Assembly (NCBI GenBank): GCA_965368765.1
Contig: CBDUOF010000311.1
Span: forward strand, 1 to 7,025
DNA: 7,025 nucleotides
Source of the DNA: Leptofilum sp965368765
Lineage (GTDB): Bacteria; Chloroflexota; Anaerolineae; Promineifilales; Promineifilaceae
Reading direction: 5' to 3'
How positions within the stretch are numbered: position 1 is the first letter of the stretch; each line of letters begins with the position of its first letter. Made by a program: the position numbers and the translations under genes. The notes under the pieces are model-generated. The model did no database searches. It was not told the DNA's origin and worked only from the letters and a program-made list of their open reading frames with translations. This document shows positions 1-6,164 of this stretch, one piece after another.

Positions 1-2629
1 CCAGCTCGGGTGCATCTGTCTGGCTGCCATTTGAATTAATACTTTGGTAGAGTGCTTCTATGAGCTTTTTAACCGTGACCGGTTTGCTAATATATTCGTT
101 CATTCCTAGCGACAGATAGTGTTCGCGATCTCCTTCCATGGCATGGGCCGTTACGGCGATGATGAACGGCCGTTTGTCTGTTGACGAATCGGCCAGAATC
201 TGCGTGGTTGCTTCAATACCATCCATTACCGGCATTTGAATATCCATCAAAATGACGTCGTACAAACGTTTGGCTGCAGCGTCCACGCCAATCTTGCCGT
301 TGGCCGCACAATCAGCCTGGTAACCTAGTTTGGCTAGCATATCTTTCAGGATGCGCTGGTTGAGTCGGTTGTCTTCCACCAGCAATATTTTCAGCGGGTG
401 GCGCTCGCCCATGGTTTCGCCGGGTTCCGGGCTTGGGGCAGCAGCCACACTCACAGACAAAACGTTCATGAGCGTATCGTAGAGTTGAGAGCCCACTATG
501 GGCAGCGTGACGTAGCCAGAAAACACCTCAGAAGTTTCTAGAGGCATCGGATTCGCCGAAGGATTGAGTAGAAGAATCGGGAGGCGGCCATGCCGCTTGC
601 TAACCTGTAGCTGGCCAATGATGGATGGATCTTCTTGCCATACGGCCGTATCCAGTAAAACAACATCAAAAGGCTCGGAATTGGCGATCCAATAGCCCGC
701 TTCATGGCGGCTGCCAGCGGCATATACCTCTAAACCCGCAATGCGTGCTTCTCTGCTGATCTGTCTCCGTTGAATCGCATTAGTCGTAATGACCAATAGC
801 CGCTTGTTTAACAAAGTCGCTTTGTGCTGGCGTAAGGAAACAGTCGGGGGATCATCCGTTGTCGCCGGGCTGAACTGGGCAGAAAAATGAACGGCCGTCC
901 CCTGGCCAATGGTGGACTCCAAATAAATATCACCCTTCATCAGCCCAACCAATCGCTTGCAAAGGACCAGCCCTAATCCGTTACCCCCATGCGAACGCGT
1001 CATCGAGCTGTCGATTTGTCTGAATGGCAAAAAGAGCTGCTGGACCTGCTCTGGAGCAATGCCCACACCGCTGTCGCTCACCACAAAATGGAGCATTAAA
1101 CGCCCTTCTTCCTGAGTAAAGGAAATGCCAATGTCGACATGCCCCTCTTCGGTGAACTTAATGCTGTTTTCCAGTAGATTTGTAAAGATCTGCCGCAGCC
1201 GAACGGGATCGCCGATCAACCATGTCGGCGTTTGGTCTTCTATTTCATAGCCAAGCCGTAGCTGCTTGGCATTGGCGGCTTGCCTCACGCTTTCTAATGA
1301 GGCCTCAATGCAATCCACCAAATCAAATGTTTGCTCCGTGAGCTTTAGATCTCCGGTTTCTAATTTGGCAAAGTCTAAGATGTTGTTGATGAGCAGCATC
1401 AGCTGATTGCTGCTCTCTGTTACTACCTCAATCATCTCTTGCTGATGGTGGTTGAGATTGGTTTGGCGCAACATTTCAGCCATGCCCATTACCGCATTGA
1501 GCGGCGTGCGAATTTCATGGCTCATATTGGTTAGAAAATTGGTTTTTGCCTGGTCAGCTGCTTCAGCCGCTTCTTTGGCATGTTGCAGGAGCAGCTCAGC
1601 TTCTTTGCGATGGGTGATATTGTGCAAGGTGATTAAACGGCCGTTTGCCTCGCCGTTTGCGTGCGCTAGAAACGTGACGGACAGTTCGTAATAGGTTTTG
1701 CCAATCACCAGCTCGCTTTTTGTAGGGTGTTCTGCTTCCAGAATGTTCTGTAAGGGCACCCACTGCGGATGGTTTAAGGTGAGCACTTTGCCAAGCGTCG
1801 CTCCAGGCTCGTTTTGCAGCAGAGAAACGGCCGTTTCATTGATGTCTACGACCCGATTCTGTGTGTCCACGACAATGACACCTTCCTCTAATTTTTCGAT
1901 GACGAGACTGCGCGCTACCGGAACGATGTCCAAAAAGTTGTATCGAAAGAGCGACCAGGCAAAAAACGTCGATGCGATCGCAAAAGAGAACGGCGTTGGG
2001 TTGAGATTGGGGATTGGGCTGTTGCCTGTAAGATAGAAGACCGTGCCGAACAGAGGGAATAAACTGCCAATGATAATGAGCGTGATCTGCCCGCGATAAC
2101 GGTGCTGACTCGTTAACCTCTGGCGCAGTAATATGAGCGTGCTAAGTACAATCAGCAAAAGGGAATAAGCGATAAAAATCCAGAACCAGGCGCTATATTC
2201 TAGTTCTAAGTAATTAAGGCCGTTGCTGTTTACCAGCATAATCACCGGCCAAACGAGGTGGTTTAGCGGCTTTATCCAAATAAACAGGAGGGTTATCGCC
2301 GGAATTGTGAGAAGACCAGCCGTAAATAGTCGCGGCTGCTTCAACCTGTAAAAGAGCCCGGTAAACTTCAGCGTAAAGAGCATGTATGCGACAGGGGAAA
2401 GCGCGATGCCGATGCATTGTGCTTTTAACCAAGTGAGTTTGTCTTGCACAAGAACGGCATTTAGATTCAGGTTATAAAAGAGTATCCAAACGGTTACGGC
2501 AAGCAACAGTTTGGTGAGATCGCTAGCGCCAGGAATGTGGCGTCTTTGGTAAGCATAGAATGCTAAACTAAAGGTGATGACACTAATCGTGATGAGGAGT
2601 GGTGCGTAGGGGGTTTGCTGCCATTGCAT
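1..2629 (-). CDS. Membrane-bound hybrid histidine kinase, 7TM-PAS-HisKA-HATPase-REC-REC (3' end missing)
   Basis: This sensor kinase autophosphorylates on histidine and passes the phosphate to a receiver. 876 residues are visible and no stop is reached at the window edge. Residues 1-235 form a hydrophobic N-terminal 7TM sensor: likely helices near 9-27, 38-56, 70-93, 100-119, 147-168, 178-198 and 211-228, with the family-like segment SAWFWIFIAYS and the exit RYNFLDIVPVAR. A PAS domain follows at about 242-345. The HisKA domain has the phospho-accepting H371 in MSHEIRTPLNA. The ATPase domain has N488, D519 in DSGVGI, and the glycine box GGNGLGL at 548-554. A first receiver at about 609-722 is degenerate: TT replaces the acidic pair at 615-616 and L709 replaces the lysine, while D660 remains. 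The second receiver, from about 747, is intact (E752, D753, D796, K849). The start is the ATG 13 bases after the preceding kinase's stop. No clear ribosome site is visible, so translation may be coupled. A C-terminal HPt domain beyond the edge cannot be excluded. Confidence 0.95.
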   Translation of the reverse strand, partial: MQWQQTPYAPLLITISVITFSLAFYAYQRRHIPGASDLTKLLLAVTVWILFYNLNLNAVLVQDKLTWLKAQCIGIALSPVAYMLFTLKFTGLFYRLKQPRLFTAGLLTIPAITLLFIWIKPLNHLVWPVIMLVNSNGLNYLELEYSAWFWIFIAYSLLLIVLSTLILLRQRLTSQHRYRGQITLIIIGSLFPLFGTVFYLTGNSPIPNLNPTPFSFAIASTFFAWSLFRYNFLDIVPVARSLVIEKLEEGVIVVDTQNRVVDINETAVSLLQNEPGATLGKVLTLNHPQWVPLQNILEAEHPTKSELVIGKTYYELSVTFLAHANGEANGRLITLHNITHRKEAELLLQHAKEAAEAADQAKTNFLTNMSHEIRTPLNAVMGMAEMLRQTNLNHHQQEMIEVVTESSNQLMLLINNILDFAKLETGDLKLTEQTFDLVDCIEASLESVRQAANAKQLRLGYEIEDQTPTWLIGDPVRLRQIFTNLLENSIKFTEEGHVDIGISFTQEEGRLMLHFVVSDSGVGIAPEQVQQLFLPFRQIDSSMTRSHGGNGLGLVLCKRLVGLMKGDIYLESTIGQGTAVHFSAQFSPATTDDPPTVSLRQHKATLLNKRLLVITTNAIQRRQISREARIAGLEVYAAGSRHEAGYWIANSEPFDVVLLDTAVWQEDPSIIGQLQVSKRHGRLPILLLNPSANPMPLETSEVFSGYVTLPIVGSQLYDTLMNVLSVSVAAAPSPEPGETMGERHPLKILLVEDNRLNQRILKDMLAKLGYQADCAANGKIGVDAAAKRLYDVILMDIQMPVMDGIEATTQILADSSTDKRPFIIAVTAHAMEGDREHYLSLGMNEYISKPVTVKKLIEALYQSINSNGSQTDAPEL

Positions 2630-5121
2630 GATTGTGACTCGCCTATTCTGGCTTTACAGAATACGAATGACTCTGCTCTAACGCTTCCACCAGCTCATGA
2701 ACGCGTACGGGTTTACTTACGTAGTCATCCATTCCGTGACTCAAATATTTTTCGCGGTCACCGGCCAATGCGTTCGCAGTCATTGCAATAATGTATGGCT
2801 GCTTTAGGCTAAGAAGCTGCTCGCGAATGTGAACGGTTGCTTTTAATCCATCCATTTCTGGCATTTGCACGTCCATCAAAATGACGTCATACGGCCGTTG
2901 GACAACAGCCTCGATAACCTCAAAGCCATTTCCGGCAACGTCCGCCCGATAGCCAAGCCGTTCCAACATGCGTAGCGCCACTTTTTGGTTAATTGTATTG
3001 TCTTCTGCCAGCAAGATGCGGAGCGGACAGCGCTGCCCCATTGTGGGATCGAATAACGTCTTTTTACTGGATTTGAAAACGGCCGTCTGCTTACTTCTAA
3101 ATAATCCAGCCAACGTCTTCAATAAAATAGTTGGCTTTACGGGTTTCGTTAGGTAGGCGTTAAACAATGCCCGGTCCCCCTCAGGGAGCGCTTGCCCTAA
3201 AGAGGTAAGCATCACCAGAGGTAACTCGGTTTTGCTATATTTCTTACGTATTATTTGGGCCAGCATGGCTCCGTCAATATGTGGCATTTGCATGTCCAGA
3301 ATGGCGACATCAAATTTAAGCCCATTTTTCAGGGCAGAAATCACTTCTGCACCAGAGGCATAACAATGGGGAATCATTTGCCATAACTCTGCCTGTCGGG
3401 TCAGAATGGTACGATTTGTCACATTGTCATCCACAATGAGCAAATGTCGATCGTGCAGAATATCGGAGGTGGTGGACGGATCTGTCTTGAACATTTCATT
3501 AACATTCTCGGCCTGAATTGTGAAATGAAAAATTGAACCCTTGCCGGGTTCGCTTTCTACCCACATCTTGCCGCCCATCAGTTCCGTAAGGCGCTTTGAA
3601 ATTGCCAGTCCCAGACCACTACCCCCATACTGTCTTGTGGTAGAGGCATCTACCTGACTAAATGATAGAAACAGTCGATCCAGGCGATCTTTCGGGATGC
3701 CAATGCCAGTATCTTTTACGGCAAAATGAACTTCATGCCGTCCATCTGGTAAGACCTCACTAGACGCCGACACGACCACTTCACCTTGTTTGGTAAATTT
3801 CACTGCATTACTAGACAGGTTAACCAATATTTGACGAAGGCGGGTGATATCCCCCTGAATAAAGGCAGGGACATCCTGCTCCATAAAGTAAGCCAGATTT
3901 AACCCCTTGCTGCTGGCTTTGGAGGCCACCAATTCGAGCGATTCTTCAATGCAGTGGCGTAAATTAAACGGTTGTTCTTCAAGCTCCAACTTGTCCGCTT
4001 CAATCTTTGAGAAGTCCAGAATATCATTTAGAACAGCCAAAAGTGCCTCGCCGCTGCGATGAGTGGTTTCGACAAAGTCTTGCTGTTCGCTTGTAAGGGG
4101 CGTGTCCAGGAGCAGGTTGGTGAGCCCGATAATCGCATTGAGGGGGGTTCGGATTTCGTGACTCATATTGGCCAGGAAAGCTGATTTGGCCTTATTGGCT
4201 TGTTCAGCTTTATCTTTGGCTATGAGCAATTCTTCTGCGCGATGGTGTAGTTGGGTCGTTAGTAATCCATTTAGCAACGCTAGGCTGGCATGTTCGGCAT
4301 AGACTTGAACAATGGCAACGGATCGGCTGCTGAAAGCCTCCTCTACCGGACTTTGCATGTCGAGGGCACCCAGGATTTGGTCTCCCGCTCGCAGCGGAAT
4401 GACCAGTTCCGACATGGTTTTTTCCTGGTAGGCAATGTAATGTGGATTTTGCTTGACATTAGGGCTATAGATGACTTTATTGGTGCGAACGGCCGTTGCA
4501 ATAAGCCCTTCTCCTTGCAACGGCAAAGTTGCCAGAACCGTTTGGCCAGAATTGCCACCTGACGCCAGCCGATTGAGCTGATTATTGGCTAAATTTCGCT
4601 GTTGGACAGCATTGCTATTAAGTTGGAGGGGGGTTTCCAATAGAAGGACACTGCAGTCTGCAAAATCAAATTCTTCGATTAAGTTATTGCAGATTTGCTG
4701 TGCCAATTCAGTCAGGTTGGTGTAGGTAAGCAGCTGTGTGGCCGCTCGATAGAGCGAAGTGCGCTCAGCTTCTGCCTGCTCGCGTGCTGCCAGCTCATCT
4801 TGCAGCCTTGTGTAGAGTTGGGCATTGGCCAAGGCTTGCCCTGCCGTTGCCATGACATTTTGCACCAGCGCGATTTCATCTGGACTGTAAATCCGCTCGG
4901 TGAGGGAATCCATACCAAAAGTACCGATAGCACGGCCGCCAACGAGAATAGGGGCGATGAGCATGGTGACGGTGCCGCGATATTCCAAAGATTCCCCAGT
5001 GCTGCCCATCAATGGATCCGTTTGAATGTTTTGAATGACAAGGGGCTGTCCGGTTCTTAAGACGGTTGCGGTTGCCAAGTTCCCTTCCAGCGGAAAGATA
5101 AGACCAAGCCCAGACGGCCGT
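166..5121. repeat. Dispersed palindrome ACGGCCGT, nine exact copies
   Basis: Exact copies lie at 166-173, 642-649, 891-898, 1637-1644, 1827-1834, 2891-2898, 3079-3086, 4489-4496 and 5114-5121. Four more CGGCCG cores with one altered flank lie at 4932, 5182, 5813 and 6853. All are in coding sequence. They are read as Thr-Ala-Val (five copies), Arg-Pro (three) and Gly-Arg (one), so all three codon phases are used. For an even base composition about 0.1 copy would be expected in a window of this size. The role is unknown. The pattern resembles the highly iterated palindromes of cyanobacteria, but with a different word. Confidence 0.85.
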
Positions 5122-5435
5122 CCTGCGGCGAGGAATTCGGCAACAACATGGGCTTCATTTTCGCCTTGATTCAGCATGGCAACGGCCGCTTGAGGCACGT
5201 TAAATGCTAGAGCCAGCTTTTCACAGATGACTTCTAAAACTTCAATTGGATCCAGAATAGAGGTTGCCTTCGCCAAAATTTCATTGATGAGTGCATTGGC
5301 CGACAGGCTTTGTTCGTAAGTGGTGTATTCATCATGAACCAGTTGCAAAAACTGCTGCCACTGTTCTGAAGAAGGTGGCGAGCCATTATCGAGCTTCAGC
5401 TTCTCTAATTGGTACTGAAGATTTGTAGGGGGCAT
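2643..5435 (-). CDS. Soluble hybrid histidine kinase, GAF-GAF-HisKA-HATPase-REC-REC
   Basis: This is a 930-residue cytoplasmic sensor kinase with no membrane segment. Residues 5-45 carry an N-terminal element (LEKLKLDNG..PPSSEQWQQFL) that recurs at the start of many bacterial sensor kinases. GAF domains lie at about 50-205 and 229-389. They lack an obvious bilin-binding cysteine motif, so the ligand is unknown. A short coiled linker leads to HisKA with H426 in MSHEIRTPLNA. The ATPase domain has N543, D575 in DTGIGI, and GGSGLGL from about 604. Receiver 1 (about 663-779) has D669, D670, phosphoacceptor D714 and K764. Receiver 2 (about 804-919) has E811, D812, D855 and K908. All catalytic and acceptor residues appear present. 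I chose the ATG at 5435 because the recurring N-terminal element begins right after it. An in-frame TTG at 5483 would add 16 residues and overlap the HPt gene, and it has a purine-rich run (GAGGAAGAG) about 10 bases upstream. It lies second in the operon, 16 bases after the HPt gene. It probably phosphorylates its own receivers and relays through that HPt. Confidence 0.97.
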   Translation of the reverse strand: MPPTNLQYQLEKLKLDNGSPPSSEQWQQFLQLVHDEYTTYEQSLSANALINEILAKATSILDPIEVLEVICEKLALAFNVPQAAVAMLNQGENEAHVVAEFLAAGRPSGLGLIFPLEGNLATATVLRTGQPLVIQNIQTDPLMGSTGESLEYRGTVTMLIAPILVGGRAIGTFGMDSLTERIYSPDEIALVQNVMATAGQALANAQLYTRLQDELAAREQAEAERTSLYRAATQLLTYTNLTELAQQICNNLIEEFDFADCSVLLLETPLQLNSNAVQQRNLANNQLNRLASGGNSGQTVLATLPLQGEGLIATAVRTNKVIYSPNVKQNPHYIAYQEKTMSELVIPLRAGDQILGALDMQSPVEEAFSSRSVAIVQVYAEHASLALLNGLLTTQLHHRAEELLIAKDKAEQANKAKSAFLANMSHEIRTPLNAIIGLTNLLLDTPLTSEQQDFVETTHRSGEALLAVLNDILDFSKIEADKLELEEQPFNLRHCIEESLELVASKASSKGLNLAYFMEQDVPAFIQGDITRLRQILVNLSSNAVKFTKQGEVVVSASSEVLPDGRHEVHFAVKDTGIGIPKDRLDRLFLSFSQVDASTTRQYGGSGLGLAISKRLTELMGGKMWVESEPGKGSIFHFTIQAENVNEMFKTDPSTTSDILHDRHLLIVDDNVTNRTILTRQAELWQMIPHCYASGAEVISALKNGLKFDVAILDMQMPHIDGAMLAQIIRKKYSKTELPLVMLTSLGQALPEGDRALFNAYLTKPVKPTILLKTLAGLFRSKQTAVFKSSKKTLFDPTMGQRCPLRILLAEDNTINQKVALRMLERLGYRADVAGNGFEVIEAVVQRPYDVILMDVQMPEMDGLKATVHIREQLLSLKQPYIIAMTANALAGDREKYLSHGMDDYVSKPVRVHELVEALEQSHSYSVKPE

Positions 5436-5451
5436 AATTTTAGTTTGGGAA

Positions 5452-5850
5452 TTACATGAGGAAAGCGCGCAGGGCGAATTCAATACGACGGTACTCTTCC
5501 TCTATTGTAGCGACGTGGTTTTTGAGTTGATCCGGCTCCTGATTTTTGCTGCTCGTTTCCACAGCCTGACAAAAATGGGCGAATTCCTCCAAACCAATGG
5601 TTGCGCTGCTACCCTTTAATGCGTGCGCCGCCATTCTGGTTGCCTGGAAGTCCAGGCTGCTGAGGCCAGATCTCATCTTTTCAACAAGTGGCAGCGAATC
5701 TTCCAGGAAGATCGTAGACATTTCATCTAGCATTTCGGCGGAGGAGTCTCCCATAACAATTTCTAGTGTTTCTTTGACCTTTGCCTGTATTTGTTGAACG
5801 GTCTGGTTAGATACGGCCGAATTCCCTAAAGATATGTTTTGCTGTTCCAT
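5452..5850 (-). CDS. Stand-alone histidine phosphotransfer (HPt) protein
   Basis: This is a 132-residue cytoplasmic HPt protein, an intermediate that carries phosphate between receiver domains in multistep phosphorelays. The HPt signature is clear: AAHALKGSSATIGL at about 74-87, with the phospho-accepting H76 followed by K79 and G80. The preceding helix (EMLDEMSTIFLEDSLPLVEKM) and the following acidic helices fit the four-helix bundle. There is no catalytic domain and no fused receiver. The start at 5850 is supported by a GAGGGGG ribosome site five bases upstream. The frame also opens at 5949, but the extra 33 residues are low-complexity, run through the AT-rich promoter region and have no such site. 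It is first in the operon, ahead of two hybrid kinases, so both are natural partners. About 30 N-terminal residues before the bundle look unstructured. Confidence 0.95.
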   Translation of the reverse strand: MEQQNISLGNSAVSNQTVQQIQAKVKETLEIVMGDSSAEMLDEMSTIFLEDSLPLVEKMRSGLSSLDFQATRMAAHALKGSSATIGLEEFAHFCQAVETSSKNQEPDQLKNHVATIEEEYRRIEFALRAFLM

Positions 5851-5855
5851 GATTT

Positions 5856-5862
5856 CCCCCTC
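5856..5862 (-). promoter_or_regulatory. Ribosome binding site of the HPt gene
   Basis: Reading the minus strand, GAGGGGG lies five bases before the ATG at 5850. This is the only convincing Shine-Dalgarno sequence among the four genes, and it fixes the start at 5850 over the upstream ATG at 5949. The run CCCCGAGGGGG could fold on itself weakly, but the loop is only two bases, so I do not read it as a regulatory hairpin. Confidence 0.75.
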
Positions 5863-5917
5863 GGGGATAGTAATAAGTGAAGCTAATGAAAATGAAAAAT
5901 ATCGAAAGTTACAATTT

Positions 5918-5946
5918 TTTATTCTAATTACAGGCTCGTTTTGCAA
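5918..5946 (-). promoter_or_regulatory. Candidate promoter of the HPt-kinase-kinase operon
   Basis: On the minus strand, TTGCAA (5946-5941) is followed after 17 bases by AATAAA (5923-5918). Each matches four of six bases of the usual -35 and -10 elements. TAGAAT (5926-5921) is a better -10 match but leaves only 14 bases of spacing. The surroundings are strongly AT-rich, and transcription would start about 60 bases before the HPt start codon. This is pattern matching only. Confidence 0.3.
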
Positions 5947-6152
5947 CACTCCCTCTTAGGTACCACAGCAGGCTAAATGCGCCTTGTTCAGGTACTAATT
6001 CCCTACCGATACGCAAGCGATTTTCTAATCAACTTGGCTATTAGCTGTTATCGTGGCGCCTGTTGCGGGTTGGACCTGTGTGCAGTGTAGCCCGGACTTT
6101 TAACAACATATCTAACGGCGCTCCTCTTTAGGGCAAGATGCGGTAGTCGCGT

Positions 6153-6158
6153 TATAAT
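6153..6158 (+). promoter_or_regulatory. -10 element (TATAAT) of the reductase gene
   Basis: There is an exact TATAAT with six bases between it and the ATG at 6165. Normal spacing would put the transcription start at or within a base or two of that ATG. No TTGACA-like element lies 16-19 bases upstream, and no TG extension is seen, so an activator or a relaxed -35 would be needed. No Shine-Dalgarno sequence is present, which fits a leaderless message. Confidence 0.5.
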
Positions 6159-6164
6159 TTGGCT

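Larger units (their letters stand above)
5851..6164. promoter_or_regulatory. Divergent intergenic region between the signalling operon and the reductase gene
   Basis: This 314-base stretch separates the two divergent transcription units and must contain both promoters. The part next to the HPt gene (5870-5930) is AT-rich, and the rest is mixed. I see no tRNA, no clear terminator, and no convincing long inverted or direct repeat that would mark an operator. A 37-codon plus-strand reading frame lies at 5977-6090 and is unsupported. None of the nine ACGGCCGT palindromes falls here; one near-match (ACGGCCGA, 5813-5820) lies just inside the HPt gene. Confidence 0.6.

Noticed and set aside
1974..1981. 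GCGATCGC, the cyanobacterial HIP1 octamer
   Set aside because: Only one copy was noticed, whereas HIP1-rich genomes have many. It does not support a cyanobacterial origin.
1452..2036. Two plus-strand reading frames (1452-1691 and 1698-2036)
   Set aside because: Both lie opposite the HisKA, PAS and last membrane segments of the 7TM kinase, which reads without interruption. They show no domain features of their own.
2214..2432. Minus-strand 72-codon frame within the 7TM kinase gene
   Set aside because: It is out of frame with the kinase, whose hydrophobic sensor region reads continuously here.
251..2894. Repeated word AAAATGACGTC near 250 and 2880, resembling a TGACGTCA operator
   Set aside because: Both copies encode the same receiver segment YDVILMD in paralogous domains, so protein homology explains them.
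4695..5060. Plus-strand frame of 121 codons opposite the GAF domains
   Set aside because: It is antisense to well-conserved GAF sequence and has no independent start signal or motif.
5858..5868. CCCC-GA-GGGG hairpin over the HPt ribosome site
   Set aside because: A two-base loop on a four-pair stem is too tight to be a credible regulatory structure. The run is explained by the Shine-Dalgarno sequence.
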